From: Deltaproteobacteria bacterium Ga0077550
Lineage (GTDB): Bacteria > Myxococcota_A > Polyangia > Nannocystales > Nannocystaceae
Reading direction: 5' to 3'
Assembly: GCA_001464385.1 (NCBI GenBank)
Contig: LNFB01000155.1
Coordinates: forward strand, 1-39,934
DNA length: 39,934 bases
The translations under genes were made by a program, and so were the position numbers. Positions 26,365 to 35,128 of this stretch are shown here, piece after piece; within the stretch, counting starts at the first letter, position 1; each line of letters begins with the position of its first letter. The notes beneath the pieces were generated by a model. That model was not told the DNA's origin. It saw nothing but the letters and a program-made list of their open reading frames with translations, and made no database searches.

Positions 26365-26441
26365 CGGCGCGGGCTCCGGCCCACAGCATCGCACACCCGC
26401 GGGTTGCGGGCGCGACGAGGCCGGCCGTACGATCGGCGGCG

Positions 26442-29400
26442 GTGCCGTCCGAGCCCGATGACGCCGAGACGGTCGCCGGGAGCACCTCGCCCGGCGACAC
26501 GGTGGCCATCGACCCGCCTGCGACGTTGGCGACCTCGGCGCGCCGGGTGCTCGACGCCCGCCGGGCCCCCGAGCCGGACCCGGTCACGATCGGCCGCTTC
26601 CGCATCGTCAAGCGCATCGGCGCCGGCGGCATGGGCGTCGTCTACGCCGCCCACGACGACGAGCTCGATCGCGACGTGGCGATCAAGCTGCTGCGCACCA
26701 ACCTCGCCGTGGATCTCTCGGGCCGCGAGCGACTGATGCGCGAGGCCCAGTCGATCGCGCGCCTCTCCCACCCCAACATCGTCCACGTCTACGAGGTCGG
26801 CAACGACGGCGATCGCGTGTTCATGGCGATGGAGCTGATCCGCGGCGAGACCCTGCGGGTGCACTGCAAGGGCCGGCCTTGGCGCGAGATCGTCGAGGTG
26901 TTCCTCGGCGCCGGCGAGGGCCTCGCGGCCGCCCACGCCGAGTCGATCATCCACCGCGACTTCAAGCCGGACAACGTGATCGTCGACGAGCGTGGCCGGG
27001 CGCGCGTCGTCGACTTCGGGCTCGCGCGCGCGCCCGTCGGCTCGCCCGAGCTCGAGGGGCCGCCGACCGAGGACCTCGGCCCCGCCGTGCCCACGCCCAC
27101 CACCGGTCGCCGCCCGCTGTCCGTCGATCTCACCGGCGCGGGCACGGTCCTCGGCACGCCGGCGTACATGGCCCCCGAGCAGCTCGCGAAGGCCGACCCC
27201 GACGCGCGCACCGATCAGTTCGCGTTCTGCGTGTCGCTGTTCGAGATGCTCTACGAGCGCCGGCCCTTCAAGGGCTCGACCTACACGGAGATCGCCCGGG
27301 CCGTGCTCACCGGCCTCGAGGTCGACACCGAGTCGGGGCCGCGACGGATTCCCCGCGCCGTCCGCCGCGTGATCCTCCGCGGGCTGTCGCGCTCCGCCGA
27401 GGCCCGCTTCGCGACGATGTCCGAGCTGCTCGTCGCCCTGCGTCGCGCGAGCGCACCGACGCAGCTGCGCGTGGTCGCCTACGCCGCCGCGGCTGCGGCC
27501 GCAGGTGCGGTCGTGGTGAAGCTGACCTCCGCGTCGCCGAGCGAGTCGACGGCGGCCGCCGATACCGCGCCACAGCAACCGGCAGCGCCCCTCGATCCGT
27601 GGGCCGAGTTCGTCGCCGGCACCGACCTCCCCGACCCCGTGCCCACGCCGCTGCCGGGCGATCCGACCGACGTCTCCGTGCACCGGCTGCGCAACGGCCT
27701 CACGCTCTACGTCGCGCCGCGTCCGATGGAGCCGAAGGTCTCGGTCACCGTCGCGGTGCGAGCGGGCAGCGAGCAGGAGCGCGCCTGGGGCCCCGGCCTG
27801 GCCTTCATGGTGATGAACTCGATCTATCGCGGCACCGAGCGCATCGGGGTCCGCGACGCCGCGCTGGAGCGCCCCGCCCTGCTCGCGCAGCACCGCCTGC
27901 TCGAGGCCTTGCCCGCGATCGAGGACCCGGCGGCCCGCGAGGCGATCATCCTCGCGACCACGGCGGCCGAGCACATGGGCGCCGAGCAGGGCCTGCCCTT
28001 CGATCTCACCGACGCCGCGAGCGCGCTCGGTGGCGATCTCAGCGGCTCGCGCACGGGCAGCGGCACGACGTACGCGCTCGAGGTGCCGGCGGTCCGGATC
28101 GAAGGCGGCCTCGCGCTGGTCGCCGAAGCGGTGCAGCGCCCGGTGTTCCGCGGCGTCGTCGGCCTCGTGCGTGACCAGCTCGATCTCTACACCTCGCTGA
28201 CGGCGAACGATCTCGCGTGGCAGGTCGTGCAGCGCGAGCTCGCGGCGGCGACCGGGCTGCGGGAGGACTTCGAGTCCGCCGGCGACTACATGCGAACGCT
28301 GCCCCTCGCCGATGCCAAGGCCCTGCACACGACGTACTACCGGCCGAACAACGCTGCGGTGGTGATGGTCGGCGACGTCACGCCCGAGCGGGCGATCGCG
28401 CTGTGCGAGCAGTACTTCGGCGCGTGGGAGCCGGCCGCGATCCCGGAGCGCGCCCCGCTCGACGCGCCACTGGCCGGCGGCGTCGTGCGCCGCGAGATCG
28501 AGGACGGCGGCGCGCCGGCGGTGTTCGTGTCGTGGCCGCTGCCCCCGACCGACTCGCCCGACTACCCGGCGTTCGTCGCCCTCGCCGACGCGCTCGACCG
28601 CCAAGACGGCCTCGGCTCGGCGCTGCGCGAGCGGACCGGCGGCGCGAGCTGGGACCTGACCGCGTACCGGAGCCTCGACCTACGCGCGACGGCGCGACCG
28701 GATCAGAGCCTCGTCGAGGTCGAGTTCGAGATCGATCTGGCGCTGCGCGCGATCGCCGAGGACACCCTGCCCGACGCGTCGTGGGAGCCGGCCCTGGCCC
28801 GGGCCGAGCTCGCGCGCCTGCGATGGGCCCGCGATCCGAAGAACCTCACCGAGCGGATCGCCGCGTCGTTCATCGATCGTCGCCCGTGGTCCGCCGTGGT
28901 GGCCGAGCTGTCCGCGACGCCGACGCGCGCCGAGCTGGTGGGGGCGGCTCGACTGCTGCGCGAGCGCGGCCGCGTCGTCGTGCACCGTCGCCCGGGCAAG
29001 ACCTGGGTGCTGCCGCGCTTCGAGCTCCCCGGCGTCCGCCCGCCCGAGCGCTACGGCGGTCAGTCGAGCTTCGCCCGCGGCATCATCGACGCGCCCGTCG
29101 CCCCGCCCGAGCCGCAGTTCCTCGTCGCGGGCAGCCACTACACCGTGCGCCCGCGCGGCGCCGCGCGCTTCATCGCCGCCGAGCTGCCCGGACCGCTCGC
29201 GGTCGCGTCGTGGGTCTACCCCTACGGCGTCGACGACGATCCCTTCGTGTGCGACGCGATCCGGGCCCGCATCTGGTCGGTCCGGATCGCGGGCATGGAC
29301 TTCGACGCCTACTGTTCCAACGACTTCGTCTGGGTCGACGTCGCGGCACCGGCAGCCCGGTTCGAGCGCGACGCGGCGCTCGTGTTCGACTGGCTCGACC

Positions 29401-30347
29401 ACGGCATCCCCAGCGAGAGCGAGCTGAACGGGCACATCGAGCGCGCCCTCGCGGCCCGGGAGGCGCGCCGCGACAGCGCGGCCCACCGCAACCCGGCGTT
29501 CCACGCCTGGGCGCTGCGGGGCGACGCGGCGATCCAGGCGCACATGCCCAGCGACGCCGAGCTGCGTCGCGGCGGGCCCGCGCGCCTGGTCGAGGCGCTC
29601 GAGCGCGTCGATGCCCGCGCGGCCGATGTGCTGTACGCCGGCCCCGGCGTCGAGCGCATCGCCGCGCTGGTCCCCGAGGCACCGGGCAAGGCCGCCGCCG
29701 TGCGCACCGCGGCGAAGCTCCGCGCGGTCCCCCGCGACAGGATCTACGTGCTCGATGATCCCGATCGCGAGGACATCGACGTGCGGATCTCGCTGCCGTG
29801 GCCCGATCTCGATCCGCGGACCTCACTGGCGGCGCAGATCCACAGCACCGCGGTCGCGGAGCTGTCGGCCGAGGGCCCGCCGTCCCTCGCCCTGCGCTGG
29901 GTCAGCACGCCGTGGTGGGCGACGATCCACCCGCTGGCGTTCCACGTCGAGTACTTCGGCCGGCCCGAGGATGCCGCGCTCGCGGTGACGACGGGCATCG
30001 GCGTACTGCGTGAGCCGGTGCCCGCGGCGCGCCTCGAGGCCGAGCGTCGGCGCCTCGAGGGGAGCTTCCGCGCCCACCGCACCGAGATGCGCCGCATCCC
30101 CGAGGTCGTGCGGCTGTGGGGCGTGACGACCGATCCGCGGGTCGCCGAATGGCTCGCGCTGCCCAGCCTCGAGGCCGCCGACATGCAGCGGTTCTACGCG
30201 GCGCTCGCCGAACACCGCGTCGTCGTGTCGATCGTCGGGGACGTCCGGCGGCTCGATCTCGCGGCGCTCGCCGGGCACGGCGACGTGGTGCAGCTCGACC
30301 AGGACGCCGTGCGCGAGATCCTGCGCGACCCCAACGGCTCCGACTGA
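26442..30347 (+). CDS. Ser/Thr protein kinase fused to a degenerate M16-type peptidase
   Basis: 1301 residues from GTG. The kinase domain spans about 51-335: glycine loop GAGGMG (60-65), VAIK with Lys 82, HRDFKPDN (171-178), DFG (191-193) and APE (244-246), all intact. A hydrophobic Ala/Val segment (about 344-360) may cross the membrane and leads to an Asp/Pro linker. From about 410 the protein follows the four-domain M16 (pitrilysin/insulinase) plan: VSVHRLRNGLTLYVAPRPME, VTVAVRAGSEQERAWGPGLA, YYRPNNAAVVMVGDVTPERA, and a second weakly conserved half to the C-terminus. The zinc motif HxxEH is replaced by FMVMN (455-459), so it cannot be an ordinary zinc protease. It may instead bind a peptide and gate the kinase. 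Confidence 0.88.
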   Translation: MPSEPDDAETVAGSTSPGDTVAIDPPATLATSARRVLDARRAPEPDPVTIGRFRIVKRIGAGGMGVVYAAHDDELDRDVAIKLLRTNLAVDLSGRERLMREAQSIARLSHPNIVHVYEVGNDGDRVFMAMELIRGETLRVHCKGRPWREIVEVFLGAGEGLAAAHAESIIHRDFKPDNVIVDERGRARVVDFGLARAPVGSPELEGPPTEDLGPAVPTPTTGRRPLSVDLTGAGTVLGTPAYMAPEQLAKADPDARTDQFAFCVSLFEMLYERRPFKGSTYTEIARAVLTGLEVDTESGPRRIPRAVRRVILRGLSRSAEARFATMSELLVALRRASAPTQLRVVAYAAAAAAAGAVVVKLTSASPSESTAAADTAPQQPAAPLDPWAEFVAGTDLPDPVPTPLPGDPTDVSVHRLRNGLTLYVAPRPMEPKVSVTVAVRAGSEQERAWGPGLAFMVMNSIYRGTERIGVRDAALERPALLAQHRLLEALPAIEDPAAREAIILATTAAEHMGAEQGLPFDLTDAASALGGDLSGSRTGSGTTYALEVPAVRIEGGLALVAEAVQRPVFRGVVGLVRDQLDLYTSLTANDLAWQVVQRELAAATGLREDFESAGDYMRTLPLADAKALHTTYYRPNNAAVVMVGDVTPERAIALCEQYFGAWEPAAIPERAPLDAPLAGGVVRREIEDGGAPAVFVSWPLPPTDSPDYPAFVALADALDRQDGLGSALRERTGGASWDLTAYRSLDLRATARPDQSLVEVEFEIDLALRAIAEDTLPDASWEPALARAELARLRWARDPKNLTERIAASFIDRRPWSAVVAELSATPTRAELVGAARLLRERGRVVVHRRPGKTWVLPRFELPGVRPPERYGGQSSFARGIIDAPVAPPEPQFLVAGSHYTVRPRGAARFIAAELPGPLAVASWVYPYGVDDDPFVCDAIRARIWSVRIAGMDFDAYCSNDFVWVDVAAPAARFERDAALVFDWLDHGIPSESELNGHIERALAAREARRDSAAHRNPAFHAWALRGDAAIQAHMPSDAELRRGGPARLVEALERVDARAADVLYAGPGVERIAALVPEAPGKAAAVRTAAKLRAVPRDRIYVLDDPDREDIDVRISLPWPDLDPRTSLAAQIHSTAVAELSAEGPPSLALRWVSTPWWATIHPLAFHVEYFGRPEDAALAVTTGIGVLREPVPAARLEAERRRLEGSFRAHRTEMRRIPEVVRLWGVTTDPRVAEWLALPSLEAADMQRFYAALAEHRVVVSIVGDVRRLDLAALAGHGDVVQLDQDAVREILRDPNGSD

Positions 30348-30356
30348 GCGCGGGAA

Positions 30357-31169
30357 CTACAGGAACTTCAGCGCCGACATCGTCGACGGCCCCACGCCGG
30401 AGGTCGCCGCGACCTCGGCGAGATCCTCGTACGGGCGGTTGTCCACGATCGCGCGGGCCCCGGTGCTGTACACGCCCGCGGCGGTGAGCGCCTCGAAGGT
30501 GGCGTGGTTGGCGACCTCGAGGGCATCCGCGGCCTGTCGACCGTCGAACGCGACGCCGTCGAACGTGCCCGCGAGCGCCGAGATGTCGGCCCACACCGGC
30601 GAGTAGTTGCGCAGGGCGAGCAGGGTCGCCGTGCCGACGTACGGCGCGGCGGCGAGGTCCTCCACCGTGGCGAACGGCGCGTTCGCGACGATGCTCTGCG
30701 CCGCCGTGCTGGAGAGCCCCGCATCGACGTCGAGTTCCTCGAGTAGCGCACCGTTGACGCCCCACAGCACCGACGCGTTCTCGACCGCGGTGAACTCGAC
30801 GCCCTCGACCAGCGTGCCGGACGGCGCCGGGTGATCGATCGCATAGTCGCGCAGGTCGGTCATCGCCGACGCGCCGACGAACTTCACCAGCTCGAGCTCT
30901 TCGAGGCTGTCGAACGCGTGGTCGTCCGCGCTGGGGTACACACCGTCGGCACCGTTGCGCGTCGCGATGATGCCCTGCGCGGCGCGGCGCTCGAGGCCGA
31001 CCTCGTGGTCGAGGAAGTCGACGGTCGTGTCGACGTCGTTCACGAGGTCGAGCACCGCGGCGACCTCGACCGGCGAGACCTGCAGGCGATCGTCGGCGCC
31101 CTCGGAGGCGACGTCGGCACAGGCGGGGACGAACAGGGCGGTGGCGGTGGCGATGACGAGGCTGCGCAT
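30357..31169 (-). CDS. Secreted lipoprotein with helix-hairpin-helix repeats
   Basis: 270 residues. Signal MRSLVIATATALFVPACADV, then at least three repeats of about 60-70 residues. Each has a short helix, xxIxxxRxxxxxFxSLEEL and a ComEA-like hairpin, for example IVDNRPYEDLAEVAATSGVG near the C-terminus, IVANAPFATVEDLAAAPYVG in the middle and FDSLEELELVKFVGASAMTD earlier. HhH folds usually bind DNA backbone non-specifically, yet this protein appears exported. Extracellular DNA binding or uptake is a possibility. It is divergent from the sigma-54 activator gene, which may control it. Confidence 0.78.
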   Translation of the reverse strand: MRSLVIATATALFVPACADVASEGADDRLQVSPVEVAAVLDLVNDVDTTVDFLDHEVGLERRAAQGIIATRNGADGVYPSADDHAFDSLEELELVKFVGASAMTDLRDYAIDHPAPSGTLVEGVEFTAVENASVLWGVNGALLEELDVDAGLSSTAAQSIVANAPFATVEDLAAAPYVGTATLLALRNYSPVWADISALAGTFDGVAFDGRQAADALEVANHATFEALTAAGVYSTGARAIVDNRPYEDLAEVAATSGVGPSTMSALKFL

Positions 31170-31267
31170 GGCGTGTTCCGATGTAGGCAGGACCCCCATT
31201 GAGCAAGGGGTAGACCACTGTCCCATCGGGCCAAGCCTTTGATTTTACAAGACGTACGGAGATCTCG

Positions 31268-31297
31268 TGGCTTGCACATTTGCAACTTCTCCTGCAA
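31268..31297. promoter_or_regulatory. Possible operator: TTGCA/TGCAA repeats before the sigma-54 activator
   Basis: TTGCA (31272-31276) and TGCAA (31281-31285) form a palindrome with a 4-bp spacer. Another TGCAA follows at 31293-31297. They sit 14-39 bp before the GTG start, in an AT-richer stretch of the divergent spacer. A TGGC at 31268 and TTGC at 31280 resemble a sigma-54 promoter but the spacing is one base too long. Confidence 0.35.
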
Positions 31298-31310
31298 AGA
31301 TTCAGCACTC

Positions 31311-32801
31311 GTGGAATTCGACGACGAAGCCCAGGAGCTGCACGACGCGGACGTCGAGTCCCTCGAGCGGCGGCTGACGGAGCTCGCCCTGCGCCGCACC
31401 GGCACGCGGCACGGTGCGATCTTCCTCTGGGACGAGGCCGAGCGCGCGCTGTGCCTCGACTTCCACATCGTCGACGGCGTCATCCTCACGTTGCCCGGCG
31501 CCCGCGTGCGTCGACCCCCGCCGGGCGAGCCGATCGGCGTCGCGCTGTCGGCGTTCGAGCGCAACGCGCCGTACCTCTGCGCCGACACCAGCGTGGATCC
31601 GAACTACGCCCACTGGTTCCTCGAGGTCGGGTCGATCGCCGCGGTGCCGATCCCGTGGCAGGACCGGGCGATCGGCGTGCTGACGGTGTCGGCGGATCGC
31701 CGCGGCGCCCTGCACGACGAGCACCTCGCAGGCCTCGCCGAGCTCGCGGCGACCTCCGCCCGCTTCCTGCGCCGCGCGCAGCTGTACCGGGCCACCCGCA
31801 GCGGCCGCAACCGACCCCACCTCATCAAGGGGCTGTCGCCCAAGTGGCTCGAGGTCGAGCGCCGCATCGAGCACGCCTCTCCCACCGACGTCCCGGTGCT
31901 CGTCCACGGCGAGAGCGGCACGGGCAAGGAGCTCGTCGCCCACGCGATCCACTTCAACAGCCGACGGGCCGACCACCCCTTCGTCACGGTGAACTGCGCG
32001 GCGATCCCGGAGAACCTGCTCGAGAGCGTGCTGTTCGGCCACGTGCGCGGCGCGTTCACGGGCGCCGCCGTCGACAAGATCGGCGAGTTCCAGAAGGCCC
32101 ACCGCGGCACCCTCTTCCTCGACGAGCTCGGCGAGCTGCCGCTCGCGCTGCAGGCCAAGGTCCTCCGCGCCGTCGAGCAGGGCGAGGTCGCCCGGCTCGG
32201 CAGCAACCGCGCCCCCGAGCGCATCGACGTGCGCCTGGTCTGCGCGACCAACCGCGATCTGGCCGCGATGGTCGAGGCGGGCACCTTCCGCGCGGACCTC
32301 TACTACCGCGTCGGCGTGCTGCCGCTCGAGCTGCCGCCGCTGCGAACCTACCGCGAGCAGATCCCCGTGCTCGCCGCGGTGTTCCTGCAACAGGCGGCCG
32401 ATCGCATGGGCAAGCCGGCGCCGCGGCTGTCCCCCGAGGCGCTCGCGCTCCTGCGGGGCCACGACTACCCCGGCAACGTCCGCGAGCTCCGCAACGCGGT
32501 CGAGCACGCGGTGGTGATGGCGCGCGGCGAGGTCACGGCGGCCGATCTCCCCGAGGCGCTGCGACAGGGTCGCGCTCGGCCGACCGCGCGCGCGACCAAG
32601 TCGAAGCAGCCCTCGCTCCGCGAGCTCCGCGAGGCCTGGCTGGCCCCGCTCGAGACCCGCTACCTGACGGAGCTCCTGCAGCGCTGCGACGGCAACGTGG
32701 CCCTCGCGGCGAAGCGTGCGGGGGTGAACAACGTCACGTTGTATCGACTCCTGCGCAAGCGCGGCCTCAAGGTCCGACGTACGATCGGCACCGACATCTG
32801 A
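31311..32801 (+). CDS. Sigma-54-dependent transcriptional activator with GAF domain
   Basis: 496 residues. An N-terminal GAF-type sensory domain (about 1-165; RHGAIFLWDEAERALCLDFH, VGSIAAVPIPWQDRAIGVLT) is followed by an AAA+ domain with Walker A GESGTGKE, the sigma-54 contact loop GAFTGA, Walker B (GTLFLDELGELPL) and the arginine-finger region. A Fis-type helix-turn-helix ends the protein (DGNVALAAKRAGVNNVTLYR). GTG is taken as start because GAF similarity begins soon after; a TTG at 31239 is the upstream limit. There is no receiver domain, so it senses a small molecule or protein directly. The divergent HhH lipoprotein is a candidate target. Confidence 0.92.
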   Translation: MEFDDEAQELHDADVESLERRLTELALRRTGTRHGAIFLWDEAERALCLDFHIVDGVILTLPGARVRRPPPGEPIGVALSAFERNAPYLCADTSVDPNYAHWFLEVGSIAAVPIPWQDRAIGVLTVSADRRGALHDEHLAGLAELAATSARFLRRAQLYRATRSGRNRPHLIKGLSPKWLEVERRIEHASPTDVPVLVHGESGTGKELVAHAIHFNSRRADHPFVTVNCAAIPENLLESVLFGHVRGAFTGAAVDKIGEFQKAHRGTLFLDELGELPLALQAKVLRAVEQGEVARLGSNRAPERIDVRLVCATNRDLAAMVEAGTFRADLYYRVGVLPLELPPLRTYREQIPVLAAVFLQQAADRMGKPAPRLSPEALALLRGHDYPGNVRELRNAVEHAVVMARGEVTAADLPEALRQGRARPTARATKSKQPSLRELREAWLAPLETRYLTELLQRCDGNVALAAKRAGVNNVTLYRLLRKRGLKVRRTIGTDI

Positions 32802-32802
32802 G

Positions 32803-32867
32803 CGATTGGGCAATCGGTGCCCGTGTTGGGCGAGGGCGCTGCCCGAATCGGGCACCCGTTGGGCAAC
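32803..32867. repeat. Cluster of three short palindromes
   Basis: CGATTG-GG-CAATCG (32803-32816), GCCCGA-A-TCGGGC (32841-32853) and GTTG-GG-CAAC (32858-32867) lie in the spacer between the sigma-54 activator stop and the YiiG-family gene. None is followed by a T-tract. The middle one resembles the palindromic units upstream of the CoA-ligase gene (CCCGATTCGGG). Confidence 0.5.
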
Positions 32868-32927
32868 CGACGGCCAAGCCCGCGACATCCAACGGGGGCA
32901 CGCGCGTTGCGTTACCGTCGCCGCCAC

Positions 32928-33977
32928 ATGCCGGTCCACGCCAAGCCGCTCCGCGTCCTCCTCCTGTGCCTCGCGCCCTCGCTTGGTTGCGACAAATTGA
33001 TCGAAGCCGTGAACCAGGGCGCCCAAGCCGTCGCCGAGGAGAAGACGGGCGGCCTCACCGGCGGCCCCAAGACCGAGGACGACCGCCTCAGCGAGAAGCT
33101 CCAGCCCTACATCGACTGCATCAACCGCCAGTCGAACAACGTGAACGACTCGGCGTCGCGCTACTTCCAGTGGATCCCCGACCCCAAGGCCGGCCCCACC
33201 GGCAAGGAGAACCCGCTGGGCCTGTTCGAGATCCGCGACATCAAGCCCTGCGTCGACGGCATCGCGGCCTCCGCCGACAAGGAGCCCGACGACACCGAGC
33301 TCGAGACCACGGCGAAGGCCTACTCGGACGCGCTCGTCGCCGTCGAGGCCGTCGCGAACCCGGCGTACAAGTACTACGACGAGGACAACTACAAGGACGA
33401 CAAGTGGGCGAAGGCCAAGGAGATGCACCCCAAGCTCGTCGCCGCGTTCGATGCGTTCGCGGCCGCCGACAAGGGGATGCGCACCGCCGTCGCCACTCGC
33501 AACGATGCCCTGCAGGAGCGCGACCTCGCCCGGGTCGAGGCCGAGATGGGCAAGATCCTGATGTGGCACCACAAGAAGACCATGCTCCTCGCGAAGAAGG
33601 TCATGGACACCGGTGACGTCGCGATCGAGCCGACCTTCGCGCTCGACCTGGCCACGTTCGAGCCGGCGCTCACCGAGTTCGAGGCGCAGATCGACGCGAT
33701 GAACGCCTACGCCAAGGACCACAAGGAGGAGGCCGACTCCCTCACGATGTTCAGCAGCCTGCAGTCGGGCTGCGAGGACGTGAAGAAGGCCGCCAAGGAG
33801 ATGCTCCGGCGCAAGCGCGACAACACCGCGTTCACCAAGGACGACTTCGAGCGGTTCGCCAACGGCCCCGCGGAGTGGGTCGAGGGCAGCCCGGCGAAGC
33901 TCAGCCACGCATACAACGCCCTGGTGAACACCTCGAACGGCTTGAACTACAACTTCTACAAGCCGCCGGCGAAGTGA
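32928..33977 (+). CDS. YiiG-family (DUF3829) lipoprotein
   Basis: 349 residues. N-terminal export signal MPVHAKPLRVLLLCLAPSLG followed by Cys 21. The body shows the DUF3829/YiiG pattern: KLQPYIDCINRQSNNVNDSA, RYFQWIPDPKAGPTGKEN, LYEI-like GLFEIRDIKPCVDGI, YKYYDEDNYKDDKWAKAKEM, HPKLVAAFDAF and a helical C-terminal half. The function of the family is not established; members are periplasmic or surface lipoproteins. ATG chosen because the preceding open frame runs through the palindrome cluster. Confidence 0.88.
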   Translation: MPVHAKPLRVLLLCLAPSLGCDKLIEAVNQGAQAVAEEKTGGLTGGPKTEDDRLSEKLQPYIDCINRQSNNVNDSASRYFQWIPDPKAGPTGKENPLGLFEIRDIKPCVDGIAASADKEPDDTELETTAKAYSDALVAVEAVANPAYKYYDEDNYKDDKWAKAKEMHPKLVAAFDAFAAADKGMRTAVATRNDALQERDLARVEAEMGKILMWHHKKTMLLAKKVMDTGDVAIEPTFALDLATFEPALTEFEAQIDAMNAYAKDHKEEADSLTMFSSLQSGCEDVKKAAKEMLRRKRDNTAFTKDDFERFANGPAEWVEGSPAKLSHAYNALVNTSNGLNYNFYKPPAK

Positions 33978-33990
33978 AGCACCGCGGGCC

Positions 33991-35118
33991 TCACTCGACC
34001 TTGTAGGACAGCTCGCGGAGCCGCGCCGCGACGATCGCCCACACCGCCCCCGCGTCGGTGTCGGGGTCGTCGGGGCGGCCGGAGAAGCGGCCACAGAACG
34101 AGCTGCGCAGGATCTCCGGCACCGCGGTGCGGGCGTCGCCGGAGAACAGCGGGTGCTCGAGGTAGACGCACGTCTCCTCCGTGGCCCGCACCGACAGCGT
34201 CCCCGAGATGTCGGGCGCCTTGCGGATCGCGTTGGCCACCGCGACCACGTGCTCGATGAGCCTGGCCGCGACGTCGGGGTGGCGGTTCTGCAGGATCTTC
34301 ACCTCCTCCTCGGCGGGGGGGTAGTCCATCTGCAGCGGCGCGAAGCGGTCGAGCTGCGCGGCGTCGATCGAGAACGTGCCGCTGAACTCGCGGCCGCGGT
34401 TGACCGCCGCGATGAACTGCACGTTGTCGGGGATCGGCACGAAGCGGTTCTCGATCGGGTGGAACACGCGCCGCGTGCTGTCGAGCGCCGGCATCAGGGC
34501 GTTGCGGGCGCTCTCCTGGCAGCGGTTGAGCTCGTCGAGGAACACGAGGTAGCGCTGCTCCGGGTGGGCGGCCGCGCCCTCGATCGCCTCGAGTACCTCC
34601 GTCTTCACGAAGTCCGTCACCGGGGCACCGCTGGCCGAGGCCCGCACCTGGATGGTCGCGAAGAAGTCGCTGGCGTCGATCACCGCGCCGCAGTTGAAGA
34701 ACACGAACTCGAGCCCGAGCGACTGCGCGATCGCCCGCGCGAGGACGGTCTTGCCGCAGCCCTGGGGCCCGTCGAGCAGGATGTTGAGGCCGCTCTGCAG
34801 CAACACCTGCAGCTTCTTGGACACGAGGGGATCGAGCCACACGCTCTCGATGCGGAACGGCGCAGGGCCGATCCACTCGACCTCGATCGTGCCGCGATCC
34901 TCTCGCTCGGGCTTCGTGATCGCGGTGATGCGGACCAGGCACGGCGCGCCCCCGAGCACGCGAGGATCGCGGGTCAGCACGACCTTCGGCGCACGTCGCC
35001 CGTCGAAGTGGGTCGCCCGCAGGCTGAACTCCGAGCCCTCGACGGGGTTGGGCCAGAACGTCGCCTCGCCGGTCATGCCGGGCTTGAGTTCCTCGATCTT
35101 CCACTTGCGTCCGGACAT
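33991..35118 (-). CDS. MoxR-type AAA+ ATPase
   Basis: 375 residues. The first ~90 residues form an N-terminal extension that is mostly beta (MSGRKWKIEELKPGMTGEAT onward) and not part of the usual MoxR core. The ATPase core follows: Walker A GPQGCGKT (117-124), Walker B VFLDELNR (192-199, Asp 195, Glu 196), sensor 1 in FIAAVNRG and arginine-containing DAAQLDRFAPLQMDYP. MoxR ATPases act as chaperones or metal-insertion motors with vWA-domain partners. The partner here is the gene 10 bp upstream, which has both a vWA and a HExxH domain. Start ATG is preceded by GAGAGGAAC, a good ribosome binding site. Confidence 0.92.
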   Translation of the reverse strand: MSGRKWKIEELKPGMTGEATFWPNPVEGSEFSLRATHFDGRRAPKVVLTRDPRVLGGAPCLVRITAITKPEREDRGTIEVEWIGPAPFRIESVWLDPLVSKKLQVLLQSGLNILLDGPQGCGKTVLARAIAQSLGLEFVFFNCGAVIDASDFFATIQVRASASGAPVTDFVKTEVLEAIEGAAAHPEQRYLVFLDELNRCQESARNALMPALDSTRRVFHPIENRFVPIPDNVQFIAAVNRGREFSGTFSIDAAQLDRFAPLQMDYPPAEEEVKILQNRHPDVAARLIEHVVAVANAIRKAPDISGTLSVRATEETCVYLEHPLFSGDARTAVPEILRSSFCGRFSGRPDDPDTDAGAVWAIVAARLRELSYKVE

Positions 35119-35128
35119 GGCGTTCCTC

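Noticed and set aside
31268..31283. Sigma-54 promoter (TGGC...TTGC) before the activator gene
   Set aside because: The GG-to-GC spacing is one base longer than the strict requirement of this promoter class; reported only as a possible operator region.
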